Positions 1 to 6,415 are shown, counted from the stretch's first letter. The stretch is 9,213 nt of DNA from Deltaproteobacteria bacterium (GCA_019307665.1 JAFDJC010000117.1:1-9213); one strand, 5' to 3'. Numbers and translations: made by a program. Notes: generated by a model from the sequence alone, not told the origin.

Positions 1-382
1 TCAACCACGCCTCCTCCTCATAGTTATGAACCGCATTAGGCACGCCGAATGAAGCACCGGCATTGTTGCATAAAATATGTATGTTATCGAATTTATCTTT
101 TACGGTTTTTGCCATGTCTTCAATGGAGTCTGTTCGGGAAACATCTAAATTGACAGCCAATGTTTCGATTCCGAACTCTTTTTTCAATTCGTCCGCGATA
201 TCAAGCATTTCATCTCGCGTGCCTGTCTTGACATCGCTTTTTGAGTCACCATCCATGCCGAGGTCTGCAATTATAATATGTGTTTTAAAGCCTGCAAGCT
301 TTCGAGCAATTGCATATCCAATGCCGGTTCGTTTACCGGCGCCTGTTATCAGAGCTGTTTTTCCTGCAAGATCTGTATACAT
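1..382 (-). CDS. Short-chain dehydrogenase/reductase (SDR), 3' end beyond window
   Basis: This is an NAD(P)-dependent oxidoreductase of the classical SDR family. The first 127 residues are visible and the rest lies off the left edge. It shows the Rossmann glycine motif TGAGKRTGIG (residues 13-22), an acidic residue at the end of the second strand (IIIAD, D40), the NLDVS segment (78-82) and the structural NNAG motif (106-109). In this family an acidic residue at that position usually favours NAD(H) over NADP(H), so NAD preference is an inference. The catalytic Ser-Tyr-Lys residues are not in view, so activity and substrate cannot be judged. The ATG follows a strong GGAGG site that overlaps the stop codon of the upstream TetR gene; the gap is 8 nt. 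It is very likely co-transcribed with, and controlled by, that regulator. The SDR assignment is firm; the substrate is unknown. Confidence 0.93.
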   Translation of the reverse strand, partial: MYTDLAGKTALITGAGKRTGIGYAIARKLAGFKTHIIIADLGMDGDSKSDVKTGTRDEMLDIADELKKEFGIETLAVNLDVSRTDSIEDMAKTVKDKFDNIHILCNNAGASFGVPNAVHNYEEEAWL

Positions 383-386
383 TTCA

Positions 387-393
387 CCTCCTA
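387..393 (-). promoter_or_regulatory. Ribosome binding site of the SDR gene, overlapping the tetR stop
   Basis: On the minus strand the sequence reads TAGGAGGTGAAATG. The TAG is the stop codon of the TetR gene, GGAGG is a near-ideal Shine-Dalgarno site, and the ATG starts the SDR. This fixes the SDR start and implies translational coupling of the two genes. Confidence 0.85.
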
Positions 394-1014
394 TTTTGAA
401 TAAAGTCCGTCAATTAAACTGTCAATTGAATATTGATAGATTTCGTTATGATTTTCCCCGTTCAGTATCGTATTTTTTAGTTTTTTAAACTGTACCAGCC
501 CATGAACAGTACCCCAGAACATAATTGAAAACCTTCTTGAGTTTACCGCCTTAAAGATACCGGCCTTTATACCGTCGTCAATTGTTGATGATATGAGGGA
601 GAGAATTTTATTTCCGGAAAGATCAATCTGTGTTTTTAAATTCAATGGGAAAATCACTTCTGATGAAGAAAGGAAATAGCTGATAATATCAAAATAATCT
701 TTTCTGTCTTCACTGAATTGTAAATAAGCAGTGCCCATTTCTTTCAGTTTTTTATCAGGCTTCTTTTTGTTTTGGTAAATATTTTCTATCTTGGCATAAA
801 GGAGTTTCAAGCCTTCTTCCTGCAATGCGGCAAATATCTCTTCCTTGTTTTTGTAATAAAAATATATGGTTCCGACGCCAAGTTCAGCCTCTTGCGCTAT
901 TTTATTAATGGATATGGCTTTCATGCCGGTTTCAAACAGCAGTTTTCTGGCCGCGTCCAGGATTTGATTTCTCCGAAGCTCTTTTTCGAGAGCCCGCCTC
1001 TCTTTTACACCCAT
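391..1014 (-). CDS. TetR/AcrR-family transcriptional regulator
   Basis: This is a 207-residue one-component repressor. The N-terminal TetR DNA-binding domain spans about residues 14-60: RRNQILDAARKLLFETG, then ISINKIAQEAELGVGTIYFYYKNKEEIF, the typical helix-turn-helix with the conserved GTIYFYYKNKEE ending. The C-terminal half is an all-helical ligand/dimer domain that cannot be tied to a ligand. The chosen ATG has an AAGGAA site 6 nt upstream. An in-frame TTG at 1087-1089 would add 25 residues but would run through the inverted repeat at 1055-1087, so it is less likely. The repeat is the probable operator, suggesting autoregulation and control of the downstream SDR. TetR genes beside SDR and acyl-CoA metabolism genes often respond to lipid-like or aromatic ligands, but nothing in the sequence shows which ligand applies here. 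Confidence 0.95.
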   Translation of the reverse strand: MGVKERRALEKELRRNQILDAARKLLFETGMKAISINKIAQEAELGVGTIYFYYKNKEEIFAALQEEGLKLLYAKIENIYQNKKKPDKKLKEMGTAYLQFSEDRKDYFDIISYFLSSSEVIFPLNLKTQIDLSGNKILSLISSTIDDGIKAGIFKAVNSRRFSIMFWGTVHGLVQFKKLKNTILNGENHNEIYQYSIDSLIDGLYSK

Positions 1015-1054
1015 AATGTATTCCTTTTTTGAATAATCGGGCAGCAGAATTATC

Positions 1055-1087
1055 GTTCGATTATCGAATGGCATTCGATAAACGAAC
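1055..1087. promoter_or_regulatory. 33-bp near-perfect inverted repeat, probable TetR operator
   Basis: The left arm GTTCGATTATCGAAT (1055-1069) and the right arm ATTCGATAAACGAAC (1073-1087) are reverse complements at 14 of 15 positions around the 3-bp centre GGC. The repeat lies 41 bp upstream of the TetR start codon and just downstream of a TTGACA element, as expected for an autoregulatory operator bound by TetR dimers. The dyad is seen directly; its binding protein is inferred from position. Confidence 0.75.
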
Positions 1088-1114
1088 AAAACACTAATTT
1101 AGAAACGATGTCAA
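1086..1114 (-). promoter_or_regulatory. Possible sigma-70-type promoter of the TetR-SDR unit
   Basis: On the minus strand a consensus -35 hexamer TTGACA (1114-1109) is followed after 17 nt by TTTTGT (1091-1086), a poor -10 match at 3 of 6 positions. The -10 end touches the inverted repeat, which would allow repression by occlusion. Only the -35 is convincing. Confidence 0.3.
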
Positions 1115-1202
1115 TACTTTTATTAAAAAATATCACAAAACGCTTTACCCGTGCAAATAAAGCACCCTAATGGATAAAAGATTAATTTTATTTGAAAGGA
1201 CT

Positions 1203-1856
1203 TTACTTCTTTAAAAGTGTCATATTGATGATATATCCATCAACAACCTTGTCAGTATCGAGATGGAGTATCTCCGCATAAGATTTTAAAAAATTATTTA
1301 AATGAAGTAATGAGGGAAGTCGTTGGAATTCATTGGCTTCGATGACCTGTAAAATCGACACACTAATTCGAACAACCTCGAAGATTTCCTGAAGCTCCAC
1401 ACCCAACGCTTGACGCAGCTCTTTTAGATCTTCTCCTGAAACCAGTTCATTGGAGTGGATTCTATTTCGAATTGCCTGGACTTTCGGGGACTCTAAATTT
1501 TTAGTAATTTTTTTATCAAACAGATGTTTAATCGATGTCTGGTTGTTTTGAAAGATGGGGACAGCTTTTGTTTGAGTCGGAGAAGATATCGCTTTGGTTG
1601 CGTCTAACTTGCCTTCAGAAATAAGTATTTTATTGTAGGCGGCACGCCTGTCTTCATTGATTAAGGTCTGAAACGCTTCTTCGATTTTATCCAATAACTG
1701 TTCCCTTTGGCTATCCTCAAACAGTGAATAGGTACTTAAGGAATCCTCGTCATATATTATTAATGCATTCTTATAAGCATGACGAATTTCAAAAAAAGAT
1801 GCATTGGAAGGGATTTCAAGCAATTGGTAGTATGTTAGGCCGTCAAAATTTTTCAT
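1203..1856 (-). CDS. J-like domain (no HPD) fused to RodZ-type helix-turn-helix domain
   Basis: This is a 217-residue cytosolic protein. Residues 5-77 resemble a DnaJ J-domain: LTYYQLLEIPSNASFFEIRHAYKNAL, then a helix ending IEEAFQTLINEDRRAAYNKI. Where the HPD tripeptide should follow helix II the sequence reads IIYDEDS, so stimulation of DnaK is unlikely. A polar linker of about 60 residues follows. Residues 144-208 match the RodZ-type HTH_25 domain, with LKELRQALGVELQEI, a middle segment, and LPSLLHLNNFLKSYAEILHLD. No membrane segment follows the HTH, unlike RodZ. The start overlaps the end of the upstream ATPase gene by 14 nt, indicating coupling. This ATG has no Shine-Dalgarno site. A TTG at 1884-1886 has AGGGA 6 nt upstream and would add ten residues, so the start is uncertain. 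No gene name is recognised; a DNA-binding or adaptor partner of the ATPase is inferred. Confidence 0.87.
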   Translation of the reverse strand: MKNFDGLTYYQLLEIPSNASFFEIRHAYKNALIIYDEDSLSTYSLFEDSQREQLLDKIEEAFQTLINEDRRAAYNKILISEGKLDATKAISSPTQTKAVPIFQNNQTSIKHLFDKKITKNLESPKVQAIRNRIHSNELVSGEDLKELRQALGVELQEIFEVVRISVSILQVIEANEFQRLPSLLHLNNFLKSYAEILHLDTDKVVDGYIINMTLLKK

Positions 1857-2799
1857 TTTGAATGAGCGGTTGAGGGATTTTATCAATATGGTTCCCTACT
1901 ATTTTTTTAGCTATATTATTCAATTCTATTGCACTGATGGTGTAAGAATATTTACTAACAAAAATTTTCTTGGAGAGTATGGAGTCATACACCCGCTCAT
2001 CATAGCTGATGTTGCCTAAAAATTCGAATTCAGAGTAAAAATGACGATTGCAAACTTTCTCGATTTTCTGCCCGATCATAGAATCCGCGCTTTTTTTGAA
2101 CTGGTTAATGATAAATTTAAATTTAAATTTACTCAACTGTTTTTGAAACATCGCCCCTTTTTCAGGGTCAAATTGAATCACAGCTTCAATAAATTTAGAC
2201 GATTGTTTTGAAATATTGCCTACTTTACTTAGGATTTGCTCATATATGGGCTTAAATGCTTTGGTTTTCAATATTCGTTTGGCCTTGCGCAGATAAACCG
2301 CTTTAATAAATTTGAAGGCGTTTTCAATGGAAGTCGGTTCTGGTGTGCAAATAAAAATGCCACTATCTGATGTCAAAAAGAAATCAAGGGTATTATAGTT
2401 TGTGCCGGCCCCCAAATCTAGAAGTACATACTCATAAGGCATCTTCTTGATGGCTTTGATGATTTTATTCTTTTGGGCGGTAAATAAATTGGCAATCTCC
2501 TCTGTACATCCGATGGAACTGATTAAATGAAGGTTGTGGATATCTGATCGAATCGCAACGTTTTCCAGGCTTACTTCTCTTTTATTTAAAAAATGATTCA
2601 GCCCTGAGTGACAACGGGCTTCTCCGATAAATGTATGCAGGTTTGATGCACCAAGATCCAAATCAACTAATGCCACTTTTATTCCCTGTTTGGCCATCAA
2701 AACACCTAAATTGGCTACTATAAAGCTTTTACCAATACCCCCCTTTCCTCCTCCGACGGGCAATATTTGTGGAACTCTGATTGTAATTTTTTTGGCCAT
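1843..2799 (-). CDS. MinD/ParA/FlhG-like P-loop ATPase
   Basis: This is a 318-residue protein of the SIMIBI MinD/ParA class. The deviant Walker A GGGKGGIGKS (16-25) has both the signature lysine K19 and the P-loop lysine K24. The A' segment is VALVDLDLGASNLHTFIG (42-58) and Walker B is YVLLDLGAG (124-132). CTPEPTSIENAFKFIKA (151-167) is the helix typical of this class. DLGASNLHTFIG resembles the FlhG/FleN subgroup more than plasmid ParA. Residues 175-225 form a lysine-rich insertion not seen in compact MinD. No clear C-terminal amphipathic membrane-targeting helix is seen. No flagellar, septum-site or parABS gene is nearby, so the cargo is unknown. Its gene overlaps the following J-like/HTH gene, which is the likely partner. 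No strong Shine-Dalgarno site precedes the ATG. The ATPase class is firm; the cellular process is not. Confidence 0.93.
   Translation of the reverse strand: MAKKITIRVPQILPVGGGKGGIGKSFIVANLGVLMAKQGIKVALVDLDLGASNLHTFIGEARCHSGLNHFLNKREVSLENVAIRSDIHNLHLISSIGCTEEIANLFTAQKNKIIKAIKKMPYEYVLLDLGAGTNYNTLDFFLTSDSGIFICTPEPTSIENAFKFIKAVYLRKAKRILKTKAFKPIYEQILSKVGNISKQSSKFIEAVIQFDPEKGAMFQKQLSKFKFKFIINQFKKSADSMIGQKIEKVCNRHFYSEFEFLGNISYDERVYDSILSKKIFVSKYSYTISAIELNNIAKKIVGNHIDKIPQPLIQNEKF
1893..1897 (-). promoter_or_regulatory. AGGGA ribosome-binding candidate for an upstream TTG start
   Basis: On the minus strand AGGGA lies 6 nt before a TTG (1884-1886) in frame with the J-like/HTH gene. The later ATG (1854-1856) has no such site. 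If used, translation would begin inside the ATPase gene with a 44-nt overlap and add MIKSLNRSFK to the N-terminus. Confidence 0.4.
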
Positions 2800-2804
2800 G
2801 ATTT

Positions 2805-2819
2805 ATAACCAATTGTTAT
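2805..2819. promoter_or_regulatory. Short inverted repeat upstream of the minD-like gene
   Basis: The sequence ATAAC-CAATT-GTTAT has perfect 5-bp arms and a 5-bp spacer, placed 5 bp upstream of the ATPase start codon. It could be an operator, for instance for the HTH partner protein, but arms this short occur by chance in AT-rich DNA. Confidence 0.2.
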
Positions 2820-2829
2820 TTAATGAATA

Positions 2830-2860
2830 GTTACATTTCAAAATATAACGTACCTGTCAA
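2830..2860 (-). promoter_or_regulatory. Possible promoter of the minD-like/J-HTH operon
   Basis: On the minus strand TTGACA (2860-2855) is a full -35 consensus. The best -10 candidate is TGTAAC (2835-2830) at a long 19-nt spacing. It lies in the 168-bp divergent gap and faces the ATPase gene. Confidence is low because the -10 is weak. Confidence 0.22.
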
Positions 2861-2876
2861 GGGATTTAAAGTGTCA

Positions 2877-2905
2877 TTGACTTATCGGCCAAATCAGATT
2901 GAAAT
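2877..2905 (+). promoter_or_regulatory. Possible promoter of the propeller/Bat gene cluster
   Basis: TTGACT (2877-2882) and TGAAAT (2900-2905) are separated by 17 nt, a plausible sigma-70-type pair (5 of 6 and 4 of 6 consensus positions). It lies 62 nt before the propeller start codon, in the divergent gap. Confidence 0.35.
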
Positions 2906-2967
2906 AACATTAATTGCATGATACCAGTGACGTAACCTCTGAATTCTGAGCTGAAAGGAAGAAAGAT

Positions 2968-4485
2968 ATGCATTTCATGAGTAATAGAATACATTGGTAT
3001 TTTTTTTTAACCCCAGCCATCCTTATTTTGCTTTTCGGAAAAGCCAATGCAGACTCTATTCAAGGACCCGACAGCCTGATAACGGAAAAGCTAACCTCTA
3101 TAGGCAGCCCCCCGGCTGATTCCATCGTTTACCTTGAATCACTTACATTTAATTCAGATGTCACGAGCGTTGCATATGTTGCCGCTCAAAAAGGTAAAGG
3201 AATGTTTGTTTGTGTGAACAAGAAAACTGGAAAACGTTACAACAGCATCGGGAAAGGGTCTCTTGTTTTCAGTCCACAAGCAAATCGTATCGCTTATATT
3301 GCTGTCAGGGGGAAAAAAATGCAGGTCATAACAGATTATAATGAAGAGCCTCTGTTTGACCGTGTTGCCGATATCAGTTTCAGTCCTGATGGTTCACGTA
3401 TGGCTTATCGTGCTCAAGAAGGTCGAAAACAGTTTATTGTTGTAGACGGCAGGAAAAGCAAAGGCTTTGACGGTATTTCAGGAAAGATGGGTTTTCTGTT
3501 CAGTAAGGATTCAAAACATATGATAGCAGTGGCGGTAAACGGGAAAAAGCAGATACTCTATATTAACGGCAGATATTCAAAGCCATATGACCGGATAGGT
3601 GAAATCGTATTTAGCCCCGATTCAAAGCATTATGTCTATTCAATAGAAACAAGCGGCAGATGGTATGTGATTAGGGATGGAAAAAAAGTACGTCTTCTCG
3701 ATGGTGTAAAAGAGTTAACTTTCAGCCCGAATTCACTTTATCTTGCTTATGTTGCGCAACGAAACAGGGACAGTTTTGTTGTTAGGGATGTAAGGGAGTA
3801 TAAATCCTGTGATACGGCAACCATGCCTGTTTTCAGTCCTGATTCTTCCCGTTTTGCCTACGCGTTTCTAAAGGCAGGGGCATGGCGAGTGGCAATAGAT
3901 AATGGAGAAGGGCCGGTATTTGACAGGCCGGGCAGGTTGATGTTCAGCCCCGACTCAAAACATTTTGCCTATACGGCATACAGCAGCGGAGAATGGTATG
4001 TTGTTCTCGACGGCTCGAAAGGACTATCTTTTACCAATGTGGCAAACCTTGTTTTTAGTCCGGATTCGAACAGGATGGTATATGCAGCCCGGGATGATAA
4101 TGAGCAAATGGTTGTGGAGAACAATGAGGCCGGGAAAAGTTACGACCAGGTCGGCAAACCTGTTTTCAGCCCTGATTCAAAACATATGGCCTACCCTGTT
4201 GCAAAGGATGGAAAAATGTTTATAGTTATGGATGGCCGGGAGGGAGAGCCTTTTGATCAAGTGGGAGAGCCGTTTTTCAGTCCTGATAGCCGGCATGTTG
4301 CATATAAAGTGGGTAACGGTGACACCTGGTTTATAGTGGTTGATGACAAAATAAGTAAAAACCGGTTTGACGGATTTGTAAAAAATGCACCTCTTGTATT
4401 CGATTCTGAGTCGACCCTCCACGGACTATCCTGGCGCCTGCCGGGACCCGAGTTTTTTCGGGTGGATATTGAAATTAAAAACTGA
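2968..4485 (+). CDS. Exported beta-propeller protein with TolB/PD40-like repeats
   Basis: This is a 505-residue protein. It begins with a signal peptide: positively charged start, hydrophobic stretch WYFFLTPAILILLFG at 10-24, and probable cleavage after ANA (residues 27-29). The mature protein is probably periplasmic or secreted. It is almost entirely made of a repeat of the form FSPDSKHMAY...G..FIVVDG....FD.VG. Repeat phenylalanines fall at 61, 101, 138, 178, 215, 252, 289, 326, 363, 400, 437 and 478, nearly always 37 residues apart. The first and last copies are degenerate. This is the pattern of PD40/WD40-like propeller blades as in TolB, but there is no TolB N-terminal domain. Such folds usually bind proteins or peptides. 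An AAGGAAG site precedes the ATG. The gene lies 62 nt upstream of moxR on the same strand, so it may be read with the Bat operon. Its partner is not known. Confidence 0.9.
   Translation: MHFMSNRIHWYFFLTPAILILLFGKANADSIQGPDSLITEKLTSIGSPPADSIVYLESLTFNSDVTSVAYVAAQKGKGMFVCVNKKTGKRYNSIGKGSLVFSPQANRIAYIAVRGKKMQVITDYNEEPLFDRVADISFSPDGSRMAYRAQEGRKQFIVVDGRKSKGFDGISGKMGFLFSKDSKHMIAVAVNGKKQILYINGRYSKPYDRIGEIVFSPDSKHYVYSIETSGRWYVIRDGKKVRLLDGVKELTFSPNSLYLAYVAQRNRDSFVVRDVREYKSCDTATMPVFSPDSSRFAYAFLKAGAWRVAIDNGEGPVFDRPGRLMFSPDSKHFAYTAYSSGEWYVVLDGSKGLSFTNVANLVFSPDSNRMVYAARDDNEQMVVENNEAGKSYDQVGKPVFSPDSKHMAYPVAKDGKMFIVMDGREGEPFDQVGEPFFSPDSRHVAYKVGNGDTWFIVVDDKISKNRFDGFVKNAPLVFDSESTLHGLSWRLPGPEFFRVDIEIKN
3148..4428 (+). 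repeat. Tandem 111-bp coding repeat (twelve propeller blades)
   Basis: This is an in-frame tandem repeat whose unit is 37 codons (111 bp), with a few spacings of 40-41 codons. Each unit begins with a variant of TTCAGTCCTGATTC encoding FSPDS. Copies have diverged at DNA level but keep the FSPDS, AY, VDG and FD.VG positions, so the repeat is protein-level blade duplication, not recent DNA expansion. Confidence 0.85.
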
Positions 4486-4533
4486 TGTGTGAATTATAAA
4501 AGAAAGATTACGATAAAGACCATGATTTTTTTT

Positions 4534-4540
4534 GAAGGAG
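4534..4540 (+). promoter_or_regulatory. Strong ribosome binding site of moxR
   Basis: GAAGGAG lies 7 nt before the ATG of the MoxR gene. It fixes this start and suggests strong translation entry at the first gene of the coupled operon. Confidence 0.8.
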
Positions 4541-4547
4541 ATGTTGT

Positions 4548-5537
4548 ATGCCGGTAGATGTTAAACAAATAGGAGAACAGGTCGCAAATGAAAGCCCTGT
4601 GATAAATCGGATAAGAACCGAAATTCATAAGGTGATTGTCGGGCAGGAAAAACTGATTGACGGGCTGTTGATAGCTCTCCTCTGCAACAACCATGTATTA
4701 ATAGAAGGTGTTCCGGGATTGGCTAAAACTCTTTCGGTTACAACGCTTGCAAAAATGCTCAAGGCAACATTTCGAAGAATCCAGTTTACACCGGATTTAC
4801 TGCCTGCAGATGTCATCGGTACGCTGATTTACAACCCTAAAACCGGTGAGTTTCTAACCAAAAAAGGACCTATTTTTGCAAATATCATACTGGCCGATGA
4901 AATAAATCGTGCGCCTGCCAAAGTACAGAGTGCGCTACTTGAAGCCATGCAGGAACGACAGGTCACTATAGGTGATGAAAGCTTTGCGCTGGATGATCCA
5001 TTCATGGTAATGGCCACCCAGAACCCCATTGAGCAAGAAGGGACATACCCTCTTCCAGAGGCGCAGATCGACAGGTTTATGTTCAAACTTATTGTTTCGT
5101 ACCCATCCAAAGCAGATGAGCATAAAATTTTGAAAAGAATGGCCGGAACTGACCCTCAGACGGATGTTGAGCCTGTGATAACACCTGATGATGTGAAGCG
5201 CCTGAGGGGCTTAGCTGATAATATATATATGGATGAAAAAATAGAGGAATATATTGTGAACCTTGTTGAGGCTTCCCGTAATCCGGATATTTACAAACTG
5301 GATATCGGCTCTTTGATCAGATACGGCGCCTCACCTCGAGCGACGATTTATCTTGCCATGGCGTCTAAGGCAAATGCCCTGATTGAAGGCAGGGGATACG
5401 TAACGCCTCAGGATGTGAAAAGCGTTGCAATGGATGTATTGAGGCATCGTGTGGTCATTACCTATGAGGCCGAGGCTGAGGAAAAGACGTCGGAAGACCT
5501 TGTAGAACAGATTCTCCAGACCGTGGATGTTCCATGA
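4548..5537 (+). CDS. moxR: MoxR-family AAA+ ATPase
   Basis: This is a 329-residue cytosolic ATPase of the MoxR family (AAA_3). Visible motifs in order are the N-terminal VGQEKLIDGLLIALL segment (31-45), Walker A GVPGLAKT (54-61), Walker B IILADEINRA (113-122), sensor 1 ATQNP (156-160), the PLPEAQIDRFMFK stretch with the probable arginine finger R176, and sensor 2 GASPRA (260-265). The C-terminal lid domain ends near 310. All catalytic residues appear intact and the length is usual. MoxR proteins act as chaperone-like ATPases together with vWA-domain partners, for example in metal-enzyme maturation or envelope stress tolerance. Here the partner genes follow directly: the DUF58 gene overlaps by 4 nt (ATGA). 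The family is certain; the client complex is unknown. Confidence 0.97.
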   Translation: MPVDVKQIGEQVANESPVINRIRTEIHKVIVGQEKLIDGLLIALLCNNHVLIEGVPGLAKTLSVTTLAKMLKATFRRIQFTPDLLPADVIGTLIYNPKTGEFLTKKGPIFANIILADEINRAPAKVQSALLEAMQERQVTIGDESFALDDPFMVMATQNPIEQEGTYPLPEAQIDRFMFKLIVSYPSKADEHKILKRMAGTDPQTDVEPVITPDDVKRLRGLADNIYMDEKIEEYIVNLVEASRNPDIYKLDIGSLIRYGASPRATIYLAMASKANALIEGRGYVTPQDVKSVAMDVLRHRVVITYEAEAEEKTSEDLVEQILQTVDVP

Positions 5538-6415
5538 TACCGGATGATATCTCCAGAAAAATCAGATATATTCAAATATATACTAGCAAGGCTGTCAACG
5601 ATACGCTTGCCGGGGAATACCATAGTGTTTTTAAAGGCCGGGGCATGGAGTTTGACGAAGTCCGCGAATACAGCAGCGGTGATGAAATTAGATCCATTGA
5701 CTGGAACGTGACCGCCAGGATGGGGGCGCCATACGTTAAAAGGTTTGTTGAAGAACGGGAGCTGACAGTTATATTCATGGTGGACTTATCAGCTTCAGGC
5801 GCCTTTGGAAGTGTTTACAAACTCAAAAATGAAATTTTAGCGGAACTGTGCGCACTCCTTGCTTTTTCAGCGATAAAAAACAATGACAAAGTCGGGCTGA
5901 TTATTTTTACCGATCAGGTTGAAATGTTTATACCCCCTGCAAAGGGGACAACACATGTATTACGTCTTATCCGGGAACTTCTTGAGTTTTCACCCGGGCG
6001 TTCACAAACAGATATTGCTGCAGGGATCGAATACCTGGCCCGTGTTACAAACAGAAAGTCTGTGGTATTTCTGGTTTCTGATTTTATTGGACAGGGATAT
6101 GAGCAGAGACTCAGGGTTATGGGAAAGCGCCACGATCTTATCGCCGTATCTGTGACAGATCCCAGGGAAGTAAAAATGCCGGATGTGGGTATGCTTGAGC
6201 TTGAGGATTCTGAAACAGGACAATTCGTTTTAATAGATACCGGCAGCAAAGCGGTCAGAACAAAATACGAGAAACTGTGTTCAAAGAGGCAGAGACACTT
6301 GAAGGAGATGTTTCGCTCCATGGACATAGATCAAATAGAGATCTTTTCAGATCAAGATTATTTGCGCGAGCTGGTAAAGTTTTTCAGAACAAGGGAACGG
6401 AGGCTGAGGAAGTAA
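5534..6415 (+). CDS. DUF58-domain protein with von Willebrand A fold
   Basis: This is a 293-residue soluble protein with no membrane segment. The DUF58 signature is GMEFDEVREYSSGDEIRSIDWNVTAR (37-62), followed by a vWA-like fold. The MIDAS metal site appears complete: D84-x-S86-x-S88 in VDLSAS, T159 in RSQTD, and D183 in VSDF. DUF58 proteins are the usual direct partners of MoxR ATPases. The role inferred here is a cytosolic adaptor linking MoxR to the membrane Bat proteins. The start codon overlaps the moxR stop (ATGA), and the next gene begins 2 nt after its stop. Length and domain layout are typical. Confidence 0.95.
   Translation: MIPDDISRKIRYIQIYTSKAVNDTLAGEYHSVFKGRGMEFDEVREYSSGDEIRSIDWNVTARMGAPYVKRFVEERELTVIFMVDLSASGAFGSVYKLKNEILAELCALLAFSAIKNNDKVGLIIFTDQVEMFIPPAKGTTHVLRLIRELLEFSPGRSQTDIAAGIEYLARVTNRKSVVFLVSDFIGQGYEQRLRVMGKRHDLIAVSVTDPREVKMPDVGMLELEDSETGQFVLIDTGSKAVRTKYEKLCSKRQRHLKEMFRSMDIDQIEIFSDQDYLRELVKFFRTRERRLRK

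Noticed and set aside
63..488. Open frame of 141 codons on the plus strand
   Set aside because: It is antisense to the SDR and the end of the TetR gene, both of which have clear family motifs; its translation has no recognisable domain.
1015..1089. N-terminal extension of the TetR gene to TTG 1089
   Set aside because: It would translate through the probable operator, while ATG 1014 has AAGGAA at 6 nt and gives the usual TetR N-terminus.
1090..1202. Possible rho-independent terminator after the J-like/HTH gene
   Set aside because: Only a 4-bp stem (GTGC/GCAC on the minus strand) could be found, without a proper T-tract; nothing convincing is present.
3148..4428. Regularly spaced repeats as a possible CRISPR or DNA satellite
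   Set aside because: The 111-bp spacing is in frame, the copies are diverged at DNA level, and conservation follows protein positions; it is a propeller repeat.
4446..4463. Hairpin ACCCGA-gttttt-TCGGGT near the end of the propeller gene
   Set aside because: The stem is perfect but only 6 bp, lies inside the coding region, has its T-run in the loop and is not followed by a T-tract, so it is not a convincing terminator.
5914..6327. Open frame of 137 codons on the minus strand
   Set aside because: It is antisense to the DUF58 gene, with a composition typical of a shadow frame and no motif.
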